The notes beneath the pieces were generated by a model that was given only the letters and a program-made list of their open reading frames with translations, was not told where the DNA came from and made no database searches. The translations under genes and the position numbers were made by a program. Shown here piece after piece: positions 1 through 8,685 of a stretch of DNA of 64,000 nucleotides (positions are counted from its first letter, which is position 1; every line of letters begins with the position of its first letter). The DNA comes from an uncultured Neomegalonema sp. (GTDB lineage: Bacteria > Pseudomonadota > Alphaproteobacteria > Rhodobacterales > Rhodobacteraceae): assembly GCA_937990185.1 (NCBI GenBank), contig CALKBI010000024.1:62001-126000 (forward strand), read 5' to 3'.

Positions 1-66
1 ATGCCACCCGTCTACCCTCGCCGGAAGGATGGCACAATCAAAGTTGAAGGGGCTTCCGGCAATCGC

Positions 67-1800
67 TCAATAAATCGCAGGCTCGCCGGTCGCTCCGCCG
101 AAAGCATTTTCCAGATAATCGAAATCACAGCCCCGATTGGCTTGGGTGATGTGCTGAGCATACATCCAGCCATACCCGCGAGTGTAGCGCGGTTCAGGTT
201 GAACCCATGCGGCTTTGCGGTCCGCCATTTCAGCGTCAGAAATATCAAGCGTGATCGTGCGCGCATCAATATCAACGCTGATCGTATCGCCGGTCTTCAC
301 CAGACTAAGCGGCCCGCCGACAAAAGACTCCGGCGCGACATGCAGGATACACGCGCCATAGCTCGTGCCACTCATGCGCGCATCCGAGATCCGCACCATA
401 TCGCGCACGCCTTGTTTCAAGAGGACTTTTGGGATCGGCAGCATCCCCCATTCCGGCATCCCCGGCCCGCCCACAGGACCCGCATTGCGAAACACCATCA
501 CCGTATCTGCGGTGACGTCGATGCTCTCATCATCGGCCCAGGCTTTCATCTCATCATAGCTGTCAAAGACAACCGCCGGACCCGAATGTTTGAAGAATTT
601 CGGCTCGCACGCCGAGGGTTTAATCACACAGCCATCCGGCGCAAGATTCCCCTTGAGCACCGCCAATGCGCCTTCCGCATAAATCGGATTATCGAGCGTG
701 CGGATCACATCGTCATGGTGCACTTGCGCGCCCGTAATTTCCTCGCCCCATGTCTTGCCGCTGACCGTCATCGCCGACAGATCGAGTTTCGTCTCGAGCC
801 GTTTCATCAATCCCTTAAACCCGCCCGCATAGTAGAAATCTTCCATCAGGTATTTTTCGCCCGAAGGCCGGACATTCGCGATTACCGGAACCTCGCGCGA
901 GGCTTTTTCGAAATCATCAAGCCCAATATCGACCCCCGCGCGGCGTCCCATCGCGATGACATGAATAATCGCATTGGTCGAACAGCCCATTGCCATTGCG
1001 ACTTTGATCGAATTTTCGAGGGCAGCGCGCGTAAGAATATCGGTTGGCTTCAGATCTTCCCACACCATCTCGACCACCCGCCGCCCGCAGGCCGCGCTCA
1101 TCCGAATATGATTGGCATCGGCGGCAGGAATAGAAGACGTCCCCGGCAAGCACATGCCCATCGCATCGGCAATGCCGGTCATGGTCGAGGCCGTGCCCAT
1201 CGTCATGCAATGCCCGTGAGAGCGTGCGATTCCGCCGACCACTTCCTGCCACGTCTCCATCGAGGTTTCACCGGCGCGCACATTATCCCAGTATTTCCAG
1301 ATATCTGAACCGGAGCCGAGCTTATCGCCTCTGAAATTCCCGCTCAGCATCGGTCCCGCTGGCAGATAGACGCAAGGCAGGTTCATCGACACGGCCCCCA
1401 TCAACAAGGCCGGGGTGGTCTTATCGCATCCGCCCATCAACACAGCCCCGTCAATAGGGTGCGAGCGCAGCAGTTCTTCCGTCTCAATGGCCAGCAAGTT
1501 GCGATACATCATTGTCGAGGGCTTCACGATTGGCTCTGACAAGGAAATCGCAGGAAGTTCCAACGGAAACCCGCCTGCCTGATAAACCCCGCGCTTTACG
1601 TCTTCAACGCGCTGTTTGAAATGCGAATGGCACTGGTTGATATCTGACCATGTGTTGATGATCGCGATGACAGGCTTGCCGATATAGTCGTCATCCCCAA
1701 AGCCCATCTGCATAATGCGCGAGCGATGGTTCCACGTGCGCTGTGTTTCTTCCTCAGCGAACCAACGCGCAGAGCGCAGGTCTTTATAGGCAATGGTCAT
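67..1800 (-). CDS. IlvD/Edd-family sugar-acid dehydratase (L-arabinonate dehydratase-like)
   Basis: A 577-residue cytoplasmic Fe-S dehydratase. The family removes water from 2,3-dihydroxy acids; this copy most resembles the branch acting on aldonic acids such as L-arabinonate, giving the 2-keto-3-deoxy acid. All three cluster cysteines are visible: Cys57 (NTWSDINQC), Cys125 (GCDKTTP) and Cys198 (GHCMTMGTAS), and SDARMSGT lies in the C-terminal third. I start at ATG 1800 because relatives begin near the RSARWF segment; an in-frame TTG at 1839 would add 13 residues. It stands alone, with no transporter, aldehyde dehydrogenase or regulator of a sugar pathway nearby, so the substrate is open. True IlvD is less likely because the sequence follows the sugar-acid branch throughout. 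Confidence 0.88.
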   Translation of the reverse strand: MTIAYKDLRSARWFAEEETQRTWNHRSRIMQMGFGDDDYIGKPVIAIINTWSDINQCHSHFKQRVEDVKRGVYQAGGFPLELPAISLSEPIVKPSTMMYRNLLAIETEELLRSHPIDGAVLMGGCDKTTPALLMGAVSMNLPCVYLPAGPMLSGNFRGDKLGSGSDIWKYWDNVRAGETSMETWQEVVGGIARSHGHCMTMGTASTMTGIADAMGMCLPGTSSIPAADANHIRMSAACGRRVVEMVWEDLKPTDILTRAALENSIKVAMAMGCSTNAIIHVIAMGRRAGVDIGLDDFEKASREVPVIANVRPSGEKYLMEDFYYAGGFKGLMKRLETKLDLSAMTVSGKTWGEEITGAQVHHDDVIRTLDNPIYAEGALAVLKGNLAPDGCVIKPSACEPKFFKHSGPAVVFDSYDEMKAWADDESIDVTADTVMVFRNAGPVGGPGMPEWGMLPIPKVLLKQGVRDMVRISDARMSGTSYGACILHVAPESFVGGPLSLVKTGDTISVDIDARTITLDISDAEMADRKAAWVQPEPRYTRGYGWMYAQHITQANRGCDFDYLENAFGGATGEPAIY

Positions 1801-2481
1801 AATTGGCCCTTGATGCAGAATACGCGGACGCTCAAACAATCCCGAAAAGAGAGGCCTGACAAGAGTTCGAAGCTAAATCACCAAGCCAAACGTCGAAAGG
1901 CAACCCTTAGCGCACAGTATAAAAGGCGATTTGGGTATCCCGGTTTCAATAATCATTCGCAAAATGAGACTCGAGAACGAGAATATTTTGCATTTTGGAC
2001 AAGGGGTTAACGGATTTGAGCAAAAGCTTCATGGTGTTGGCGTATCGGCTTAAGGTTGTTTTGCTGTTATAGTGGCGATGCCTGAAAATAGCCGCGAAGC
2101 ATCCAAAATGGCTTTGCGTATTCATCGGCGTGAACAGGCTTTCCCGATATTAAATTTGAATGCGCTACGCTTAAATAATTCATAAGAAATCAGGCTAACT
2201 CGTTATTTTCATTTAGTATATTTTAACCGTAACGCGAAGCAGGTTCCGTAGCGTGAATGCAGAGGTTCACTGACAACCCCTGCGACCGAATTGCCGGTTT
2301 TCTGCTAGGTGTTGCTGTTAATACTTTAATGAAATCAAAGCCCTTTCGAGTTGTATGGTTTATTTTCCGTTCGCTACTTAGGTAAATTTTTAACAATCAT
2401 TTTACGCCGTCCGGCACAGCGGTTGCTGACTATACACAGTACGAAGGCGCGTTGTCGCCTTTAGTCCTAGGAGTTAATTGT
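1801..2481. other. 680-bp non-coding stretch between divergent genes
   Basis: AT-richer than its surroundings and must carry the promoters of the leftward dehydratase and the rightward small exported protein. I see short dyads (CTCG-N4-CGAG near 1971; GTGAA...TTCAC near 2253-2270) but no convincing sigma-70 hexamer pair, tRNA, riboswitch or conserved reading frame. Frames crossing it lack start signals. Confidence 0.5.
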
Positions 2482-2787
2482 ATGATCAGATTGAAGAAAA
2501 GTTCTGCACTTTTTCGGATTGTTGCCCTGACCATCGGTTTTGCTGCGTCCCTAAGCATCGCAACGAGCGCGGAAGCGCGTTTGTTGAGTGCGCAGCTTTC
2601 TGCTCCAAACGACTCTAAACACGAGGCTGTTCACTTACCCACCGGATGCAAAGCGCGCGTCGTGCTTGAGTATGAGGATTTAGTACGCGCCAGCATCACC
2701 GACCCCCAATGTCTGCCGAAAGGTGTCGATGCGCGCGGCGTTCCCGGCAGTCGCAAAGACTTCCGTTTACTCATTCCAGGCCTTTAA
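2482..2787 (+). CDS. small exported protein of unknown function
   Basis: A 101-residue protein that I do not recognise. Residues 1-32 form a typical Sec signal peptide: a lysine-rich start, a hydrophobic core (FRIVALTIGFAASL) and an A-E-A end before Arg33. The mature part is about 69 residues with two cysteines (in TGCK and DPQC) that could form a disulphide in the periplasm. ATG 2482 is preferred over the frame's upstream start because CTAGGAG lies about 8 bases before it. It is followed 30 bp later by a second exported protein, so the two are probably co-transcribed. No function can be assigned. Confidence 0.72.
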   Translation: MIRLKKSSALFRIVALTIGFAASLSIATSAEARLLSAQLSAPNDSKHEAVHLPTGCKARVVLEYEDLVRASITDPQCLPKGVDARGVPGSRKDFRLLIPGL

Positions 2788-2817
2788 CCCCTGTCGTCAC
2801 TAATCAAGGAAAATACC

Positions 2818-3327
2818 ATGATTAAGTTGAATAAAACTCTGATGTCACTCACCGCAGTTCTTGCGTTTTCTGCGGCATGTTCAAACGGAGGCGTCTCGGG
2901 GGATGATGCTGCGTCCGTCCTTACTCCGGCGGTAAATTCAATCGCACCGGAAGGCAGCATTCTAACAGCTGCACCGGGGAGCAAGTCCATTGGGGAGGCT
3001 CTTGTTCCGTTGCAAGCGCCTATCACGGAACCTGCAGAGCCGATTATCACACCGGCTTCGGTCACTTTCGCGAGTTCGCGTGAGTTCTACGAGTTTCCGG
3101 TTCAGCCGATTACGAATTCTATCTTCTCTGATGTCAGCGCAGAGAATATAGCAAACGAGTATATCTTGGCTCCGGTTATCCCTGCGCAACCCGAGGCGGC
3201 CATCCAGAAAAGGCCGATCATTGTTCCAACCCGCTACCGCGAAGTGATCCCACGCGCTGTGCCGCTCACGGAGCGTCCGGCAGGAACAATCTTTGCGACA
3301 ACGTTCGGGCAAGATACCGCCGAATAA
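2818..3327 (+). CDS. putative lipoprotein of unknown function
   Basis: A 169-residue protein whose N-terminus (MIKLNKTL, then a hydrophobic stretch ending FSAAC) looks like a lipoprotein signal with Cys21 as the lipidated residue, though the lipobox is not a perfect match. The mature region is Pro/Ala/Ser-rich with no recognisable domain, suggesting an extended, surface or periplasmic polypeptide. It lies 30 bp after another small exported protein and probably forms an operon with it (AAGGAAAATACC precedes the ATG). The style of the N-terminus and the Pro-rich body recalls the larger META-domain lipoprotein at 16.6-18.4 kb, but I see no clear shared motif. Confidence 0.7.
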   Translation: MIKLNKTLMSLTAVLAFSAACSNGGVSGDDAASVLTPAVNSIAPEGSILTAAPGSKSIGEALVPLQAPITEPAEPIITPASVTFASSREFYEFPVQPITNSIFSDVSAENIANEYILAPVIPAQPEAAIQKRPIIVPTRYREVIPRAVPLTERPAGTIFATTFGQDTAE

Positions 3328-3348
3328 TCTGCCCGCTTGAACCTATGC

Positions 3349-3379
3349 TCTTTCTCCGGACTTAAAGTTTGGAGAAAGA
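3349..3379. terminator. inverted repeat between convergent genes, candidate terminator
   Basis: TCTTTCTCC (3349-3357) pairs perfectly with GGAGAAAGA (3371-3379) around a 13-nt loop, in the 62 bp between two convergent coding regions. There is no strong T tract on either side, so termination is inferred from position and hairpin only. Confidence 0.4.
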
Positions 3380-3389
3380 TTACAAGCGT

Positions 3390-3743
3390 CTATTCCTTTT
3401 CGTCGGTACGGTCCTCGATGCGGTTCACTGTCGGTGTGCCGCTATCCCCGATCCAAGTCAGCTCATCGGCGGCTTCGTCCACGAATACGTCATAGCAGGT
3501 CCACCCACCAAAGGGCGGCCATTTCGAACAGTATTGCGTTTCGCTTGATCGCCAATACCCGACACTCGGGCGTCCGCCAGAGATATAATCTGTGGTCCCG
3601 CCTTTATAGAAAACCTGCTTTGTGTCTTCGCCATAGGCGGTAATCGTCGGCAACAACGCTTTTATTTCGTCACCTGTCAGCTTGACGGATTCTGCATGCG
3701 CGAAACTAGGGACGGCCAGTATTGCAATAATTGAGAGACGCAT
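3390..3743 (-). CDS. small periplasmic protein of unknown function
   Basis: A 117-residue protein with a short Sec signal peptide (MRLSIIAILAVPSFAHA, cleavage before Glu18). The mature protein has a patterned sequence: a helix-like LTGDEIKALLPT segment, then aromatic/Gly-rich strands and a Cys-containing block with YCSKWPP and WTCYDV, which suggests a compact disulphide-bonded beta fold. Proteins of this layout are common in alphaproteobacteria but I know of no tested function. GAGAAAG lies before the ATG. It diverges from the LysE-type exporter at 3811, 67 bp away. Confidence 0.7.
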   Translation of the reverse strand: MRLSIIAILAVPSFAHAESVKLTGDEIKALLPTITAYGEDTKQVFYKGGTTDYISGGRPSVGYWRSSETQYCSKWPPFGGWTCYDVFVDEAADELTWIGDSGTPTVNRIEDRTDEKE

Positions 3744-3810
3744 CGGCTTTCTCGTGTTGTGTTTCTTGGCAGCTTAGTAAAATGTTTCCGCCAAGTCGAA
3801 TGGGGAAACT

Positions 3811-4425
3811 ATGAACTTCAGCATGCTGGTGGCCTTTGGGCTTGCGTCTTTTGTCATCGTGATTGTACCGGGTCCGACCGTCACGGTGCTCGTTGCTAAT
3901 TCATTGCGGGATGGCGCGCGGGCAGGGTTTTTAAACATCGCAGGGACGCAAGCGGGTCTGGCCGTGATGATTATAATCGTTGGCTTGGGTCTAGAAACCG
4001 TCGTCAGGCTCATGGCGGATTGGTTCTTTGTCGTAAAACTGATCGGTGCGGCTTATCTCATTTGGCTTGGGATAAAGCTCTGGCAATCGGATGGGGACAT
4101 CGGTGCAGGAGACGCGCGAAAACCGCGTATCGGATATTTCTGGCAAGGCGTCGTGGTCATTCTCACCAATCCGAAAATCCTCGTATTATTCGGGGCGTTC
4201 ATCCCTCAATTTATTAATCCAGCGGGCAGCGCATTTTGGCAGACGCTGGTGTTGGGCGGCATCTTCATGATCGTCGCAACAGTGTTCGACAGCCTCTACG
4301 TTTTGCTTGCATCAAAAGCGGGCCGCGCTCTCACACAATCGCGGGTGAGGATGGTCGAGAAACTAAGCGGATCGCTCCTCATCGCAGGCGGGGTTTGGAT
4401 GGCGATGTTACGGAAAACCGCATGA
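3811..4425 (+). CDS. LysE/RhtB-family amino-acid exporter
   Basis: A 204-residue inner-membrane protein with about six hydrophobic segments, the length and layout of the LysE/RhtB translocators that export amino acids and related metabolites. The family signature near the N-terminus is present (VPGPTVTVLVANSLRDGARAG), as is the mid-protein NPK (TNPKILVLFGAF) after the amphipathic loop. The ATG follows GGGGAAACT. An aldo/keto reductase gene starts 31 bp downstream, so the two may share a transcript. The exported substrate cannot be read from sequence. Confidence 0.88.
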   Translation: MNFSMLVAFGLASFVIVIVPGPTVTVLVANSLRDGARAGFLNIAGTQAGLAVMIIIVGLGLETVVRLMADWFFVVKLIGAAYLIWLGIKLWQSDGDIGAGDARKPRIGYFWQGVVVILTNPKILVLFGAFIPQFINPAGSAFWQTLVLGGIFMIVATVFDSLYVLLASKAGRALTQSRVRMVEKLSGSLLIAGGVWMAMLRKTA

Positions 4426-4456
4426 GCACTCTTTCTATCAAGCTTTGGAGACTAAA

Positions 4457-5455
4457 ATGGTAGCGACAAGAACCCTTGCCGGGCGCGAGATTTACCCCAT
4501 AGGTTTTGGTGCAATGAATGTCTCGCATTGTTACCAACCCTGCTTGCCGGATGAAGAGGGCGGGCGTGTTTTGCAAGCCGCGCTTGATCTTGGATATACA
4601 CATTTCGATACAGCGGCAGTTTATGGTCTCGGTCATAACGAAGGTCTTATAGGACAATACCTCTCGCATCGCCGCGACGAGATTGTGCTGACCAGCAAAT
4701 GCGGGATCGTCAAAGACCCCGATACAGGCAAGCGCGGCATCAATAACCGCACCGACCTGCTGGAAAGCTCGATCAACGAGACATTGCGCCTGCTGAAAAC
4801 CGATCACGTCGATATGTTTTACTTACACCGCTGGGACAAAATCACCCCGATTGAAGAGGTCGTCGGCGCGATGGGCCGTCTGGTGGAGGCGGGCAAAGTC
4901 CGCACGCTTGGCCTCTCGGAAGTTAGCGCCGAGACGCTCCGCAAAGCCCATGCAACGCATCCGATTGCAGCGGTGCAATCCGAGTATTCTCTCTGGACTC
5001 GCAACCCCGAGATTGCAGTGCTGGATGCCTGCCGCGATATCGGCGCAGCCTTCGTCGCGTTCTCCCCTGTTGCGCGCCAGTTTCTAACCGGAAAGCTGAC
5101 CAAAGTAGATCATTTCTGCGACGACGATATCCGCAACTCAATGCCCCGTTTTGAACCCGAAATCTATGCTGAAAATATGAAGCTGTTACCCGAGTATCAG
5201 GCCATAGCGGAAGAGGTTGGATGCACGATGGCACAGCTTGCGCTCGCATGGCTGCTCACGCGCGGGGATCATGTTGTCCCGATCCCGGGCACGCAAAGCC
5301 TCGCCCATTTGGAAGAGAACTTCAAAGCCGCCGAGGTCACCGTAACCAAAGACGTGGCCGCGCGCCTTGATGCCCTTATCAACGAAAAGACGGTAAAAGG
5401 CGGGCGCTATAACCCGACCGTCCAAAAGCAAATCGACACGGAAGAATTTGCTTAA
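4457..5455 (+). CDS. aldo/keto reductase
   Basis: A 332-residue NAD(P)H-dependent oxidoreductase of the aldo/keto reductase superfamily, a cytoplasmic TIM barrel. The catalytic tetrad is visible: Asp and Tyr in FDTAAVYG, Lys in LTSKCG and His in FYLHRWD. The late cofactor-binding segment (VPIPGTQSLAHLEEN) is also typical. I start at ATG 4457 because TTGGAG sits directly before it; an in-frame TTG at 4445 overlaps that ribosome-binding site. It probably follows the LysE-type exporter in one transcript. Substrate unknown; the family reduces sugar aldehydes and many other carbonyls. Confidence 0.9.
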   Translation: MVATRTLAGREIYPIGFGAMNVSHCYQPCLPDEEGGRVLQAALDLGYTHFDTAAVYGLGHNEGLIGQYLSHRRDEIVLTSKCGIVKDPDTGKRGINNRTDLLESSINETLRLLKTDHVDMFYLHRWDKITPIEEVVGAMGRLVEAGKVRTLGLSEVSAETLRKAHATHPIAAVQSEYSLWTRNPEIAVLDACRDIGAAFVAFSPVARQFLTGKLTKVDHFCDDDIRNSMPRFEPEIYAENMKLLPEYQAIAEEVGCTMAQLALAWLLTRGDHVVPIPGTQSLAHLEENFKAAEVTVTKDVAARLDALINEKTVKGGRYNPTVQKQIDTEEFA

Positions 5456-5491
5456 ATGCGAATAACTTAGAACGGAGATCGCCCAACCGGT

Positions 5492-5851
5492 TCAAACGCA
5501 TTTTTGCTTCATTGAAACCTCTAAATTGGCGACGCGGCCTCTGTCATTCTCACCCCATGTCAGTTCGTAGTTCGTCAGACAAGGGAACTCGGTTTTCTGA
5601 AATGAGGCCGTGTACCTGTCGCCGTTGGTCGATGTGGTGAAGCCGTCCATCTCCAACAACGCGATCAATGTTGACGGACGAATATCGCGTGGAAATCGCG
5701 AGCGAATGTGCTCTGCAAAGGCTTGCTGAACACTCGCATCCGCCTTTTCAGGAAAGTTCACAAGCAAAAGTGGCACGTTTTGAGCCAATGCTTGCGATCC
5801 TAAAATCATCGTTAAACCCAGCGCAACAGCGCCTTTTCTCGCCCATCCCAT
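5492..5851 (-). CDS. small exported protein of unknown function
   Basis: A 119-residue protein with a Sec signal peptide (MGWARKGAVALGLTMILGSQALA, cleavage before Gln24). The mature domain is about 96 residues with two cysteines (FPCLTN and the penultimate C) and alternating strands near the end (RVANLEVSMKQKC). Nothing in it matches a family I know. It converges on the aldo/keto reductase gene and is followed on its upstream side by a leftward VWA-domain gene, 90 bp away. Confidence 0.65.
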   Translation of the reverse strand: MGWARKGAVALGLTMILGSQALAQNVPLLLVNFPEKADASVQQAFAEHIRSRFPRDIRPSTLIALLEMDGFTTSTNGDRYTASFQKTEFPCLTNYELTWGENDRGRVANLEVSMKQKCV

Positions 5852-5940
5852 CGTAACACTCCCCCTCAGTACAAGAACTGTGGAAGAGGAGTTGCAAGAT
5901 TTGGTGCAAGGATTTGTTAACTATGATTGAGGTTGCAATC

Positions 5941-7131
5941 TTAATCCCGACTAAGAGCCTTCATCGCATTTTCGATCCCGGCGAGAGTCAACGGGAACAT
6001 ACGGTCTTCGGCTAATTCGCGGATCATCTGGATCGAATGGGTATAGCGCCAATGATCCTCGCGGACGGGATTAAGCCACGCATAACTGGGCCATTGTTCA
6101 AACGCGCGGCGCAGCCAGACTTGACCGGCTTCCTCGTTCCAATGCTCGTTCGCCCCGCCGGGAACTGCAATCTCGTAAGGCGACATGCTGGCATCCCCGA
6201 CGAACAGGCATTTATAATCAGGGCCATAGGTATTCAGGACGTCCCAGGTCGGTGTCTTCTCTGTCCAGCGGCGGCGGTTGTCCCGCCAGACACCTTCATA
6301 GAGACAGTTATGAAAGTAATAGTATTCGAGGTGTTTAAATTCTGCACGGGCGGCGGAGAACAATTCCTCGACCACGCGGATATGGTCGTCCATTGATCCG
6401 CCGACATCGAGAAAGATCACGAGCTTCACCGCATTGCGCTTTTCAGGGCGGGTGATCACATCGAGATAGCCGCGCTCTGCGGTTGACCGGATCGTCCCGT
6501 TCAGATCAAGCTCTTCATCCGCACCGGACCGCGCCCAAACCCGCAAGCGCTTGAGCGCGACTTTGATATTGCGTGTGCCAAGCTCGATACTGTCATCGAG
6601 ATTTTTGAATGCGCGTTTGTCCCATACCTTGACAGCGCGGCGATGGCGGCTTTCATGTTGGCCGATGCGAACACCCTCAGGGTTATAGCCATAAGCGCCG
6701 AACGGAGATGTCCCGGCGGTCCCGATCATTTTCGAGCCACCCTGATGGCGCTTTTCCTGTTCGGCGAGGCGCTTTTTCAGCGTCTCCATCAACTCTTCCC
6801 AGCCGCCCAGAGACTCCACCAGCTTCTTCTCTTCATCCGAGAGGTGCTTTTCCGCCAGTTTTTGCAGCCATTCTTCGGGAATGGGCTGTTCTTCGACACC
6901 TTCGATGCCACCGCCAACCGCTTCGACGCCTTGGAAGATTTCGGTAAACACGCGGTCAAACTTATCCAGATGCCGCTCGTCTTTCACCAGCGCAGTTCGG
7001 GCTAGAAAGTAAAACTCTTCAATATCATACATCGCAATGCCGATATTTAATCCCTCCAGCAAAGAGAGATATTCGCGCAGCGAAACCGGAACACTTAGCA
7101 GTTTCAGTGTGAGGAAAAATCGTATGAACAT
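5941..7131 (-). CDS. VWA-domain protein, CoxE-like
   Basis: A 396-residue protein with a von Willebrand A domain in its C-terminal half. The metal-ion-dependent adhesion motif is DVGGSMDD, a form used by the CoxE-like bacterial VWA family, and a basic segment GTRNIKVALKRLR precedes it. The N-terminal half is helical with charged coiled-coil-like stretches (LAEKHLSDEEKKLVESL). Relatives normally work with a MoxR-type AAA+ ATPase to insert metals or remodel enzymes; no MoxR gene is in this window, so the partner must be elsewhere. Single-gene unit. Confidence 0.85.
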   Translation of the reverse strand: MFIRFFLTLKLLSVPVSLREYLSLLEGLNIGIAMYDIEEFYFLARTALVKDERHLDKFDRVFTEIFQGVEAVGGGIEGVEEQPIPEEWLQKLAEKHLSDEEKKLVESLGGWEELMETLKKRLAEQEKRHQGGSKMIGTAGTSPFGAYGYNPEGVRIGQHESRHRRAVKVWDKRAFKNLDDSIELGTRNIKVALKRLRVWARSGADEELDLNGTIRSTAERGYLDVITRPEKRNAVKLVIFLDVGGSMDDHIRVVEELFSAARAEFKHLEYYYFHNCLYEGVWRDNRRRWTEKTPTWDVLNTYGPDYKCLFVGDASMSPYEIAVPGGANEHWNEEAGQVWLRRAFEQWPSYAWLNPVREDHWRYTHSIQMIRELAEDRMFPLTLAGIENAMKALSRD

Positions 7132-7213
7132 GATGGCGTTCTAGCAGCAGTTTTGACTTTCGTCAGCATCTTGGCGGGAAATGTGGTAATTTGAGATCTA
7201 GAAGGAGTTTGTC

Positions 7214-7591
7214 ATGCTCAAAGTTACCAAACCCGAAGACAATCGCATTGATATCGACTTAGAGGGAACCCTCGATAGTGACGGGATGCGAACCGGGCTT
7301 GATACTTTGATCAAGGCTTCAAAAGACGTCGAAAATGGTGTGATGCTTTACCGGGTGACACAGCTTTCGATGCCAACATTCGGCGCGATCATGGTCGAGT
7401 TACGCCGTCTGCCACAGCTCTTCAGTATGATAGGCAGGTTCAGAAAATGCGCGGTTGTCAGCGATAAAAGCTGGATCAGAACAGCCGGAGAGCTTGAAGG
7501 GTTGCTCATCCCCGGACTGAAGATCAAAGGCTTTGAGCCGGAACATCTCGACGCTGCCGAAGATTGGTTGGCAGAGCCGAAAGCGGCTTGA
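7214..7591 (+). CDS. STAS/SpoIIAA-like protein
   Basis: A 125-residue cytoplasmic protein resembling the STAS/SEC14-type SpoIIAA-like family. The alternating strand-helix pattern (DNRIDIDLEGTLDSDGMRTGLDTL, then FRKCAVVSDKSWI and PGLKIKGFEPEHLDAAEDWL) is characteristic, including the final helix that abuts 'DAAEDWL'. Members are thought to bind lipophilic ligands or act as protein-interaction switches; no specific role is known. GAAGGAG precedes the ATG. The next gene, a probable beta-propeller, starts 93 bp downstream on the same strand. Confidence 0.8.
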   Translation: MLKVTKPEDNRIDIDLEGTLDSDGMRTGLDTLIKASKDVENGVMLYRVTQLSMPTFGAIMVELRRLPQLFSMIGRFRKCAVVSDKSWIRTAGELEGLLIPGLKIKGFEPEHLDAAEDWLAEPKAA

Positions 7592-7684
7592 AGCGGCGAA
7601 CCGGCAGATTTTGTAAAATCCAGAAGACCGGGATTGCGACGATTGCGGATTTGTAGATTGTCAACCGCGTGATAGGCTTTGGGA

Positions 7685-8629
7685 ATGTTGACGAAAGAGC
7701 AATACGCAAAGCACTTTGAAGGCTTCGGGATCGTTGATGTCGTGGTGCAAAACCGCCATCGTATCTACTTTATCATGCGCGCATTGGACGAAGAGAATAC
7801 AGATGTGCGTTTGGTCAGGGTGGCGCGCGAAGAAGCCGGGATCGATATCGTGCAGGTCAGTCTGTTTGGCTATGACCGCGACGCTATTTATGGCGAGATT
7901 TCATTTCCGGAAGAATACTTTGTCGTCATTGACATGGATGGTGTTAATTTTGTCGGTAAGAAAGGAACACAGCCTCGGATTCAATCCCGTTACGAAGGTG
8001 GGGTTTTGGGTGGCAGTGTAACGCGCATCAAGCCGATTGGAAAATCACCTGTGATTATCTGCTCTACGGCAGGTGACTTGCTGATGCGCCAGACGAACGA
8101 AAGCTGGCAACGGATTGGCCCCGAGCCTGATATAGAGAGGCCGAGCGATCAGGGGTTTGAGGACTTCGACGGATTCGCGCTCGATGACATCTACGCCGCA
8201 ACCCCTTCGGGCCTTCTCCATTTCAATGGCGAAACTTGGGAAAAAGTTCTCAATAAGCCGGTGCTATCTGTCGGGTGTATGGGCGATGGCGACGTCTACG
8301 CCACCTCATGGATGCCGGGCACGCTGACAGTCTATCGGGGGCGCGGCAAAGACTGGGAATGCATTTATAAAGATAAAAGCGAGCATACGCACGCAAACCC
8401 GATCCGCGATACTGTCTGGCATGATGGCAAGGTATGGCTGGGTAATTGGAGCGAGCGATATGCCTTTGAAAAAGGGAAATACGTCAAGGCATTCCCGCCC
8501 GGAACGCCCGGCGGCGGCTATCTAAGCGCAAGAGACGGCGTGATGGTGTGCGCAAGCGCGCGCAGTGCTTATTGGCACGAAGAGGACGGCGGCTGGCATA
8601 CCCTGTTTGAAGGGTGGACATGGGACTGA
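7685..8629 (+). CDS. hypothetical protein with probable beta-propeller fold
   Basis: A 314-residue cytoplasmic-looking protein, no signal peptide. It contains repeated short strands ending in Trp/aromatic positions (SWQRIGPEP, LLHFNGETWEKVL, GKDWECIYKD, GKVWLGNWSERYAFEKG, WHEEDGGWHTLFEGW), the look of a WD/YVTN-like beta-propeller. I recognise no catalytic motif. ATG 7685 is chosen over a TTG two codons upstream. Polymorphic or contact-dependent loci often carry such propeller proteins, but no toxin or immunity partner is seen here, so no function is offered. Confidence 0.7.
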   Translation: MLTKEQYAKHFEGFGIVDVVVQNRHRIYFIMRALDEENTDVRLVRVAREEAGIDIVQVSLFGYDRDAIYGEISFPEEYFVVIDMDGVNFVGKKGTQPRIQSRYEGGVLGGSVTRIKPIGKSPVIICSTAGDLLMRQTNESWQRIGPEPDIERPSDQGFEDFDGFALDDIYAATPSGLLHFNGETWEKVLNKPVLSVGCMGDGDVYATSWMPGTLTVYRGRGKDWECIYKDKSEHTHANPIRDTVWHDGKVWLGNWSERYAFEKGKYVKAFPPGTPGGGYLSARDGVMVCASARSAYWHEEDGGWHTLFEGWTWD

Positions 8630-8655
8630 GATTGTTAGCGCCCGCCACAAACCAT

Positions 8656-8685
8656 CCGTTTTGATGTCTAAGAACGGTTTTCTTT
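8656..8685 (+). terminator. weak Rho-independent terminator
   Basis: CCGTT (8656-8660) and AACGG (8673-8677) form a 5-bp stem followed by TTTTCTTT, shortly after the propeller gene. The stem is short, so this is a moderate candidate; it touches the stop of the convergent hydrolase. Confidence 0.45.

Noticed and set aside
1-1308. 435-codon rightward open frame at the window edge
   Set aside because: It is antisense to the Fe-S dehydratase gene, His/Arg-rich in a way typical of reverse frames, and lacks any domain. The dehydratase frame has all catalytic cysteines.
1921-2010. Possible Fur/Irr-type box near AATAATCATTCGCAAAATGA
   Set aside because: Only a partial match to any iron-box consensus and no iron-related gene adjacent.
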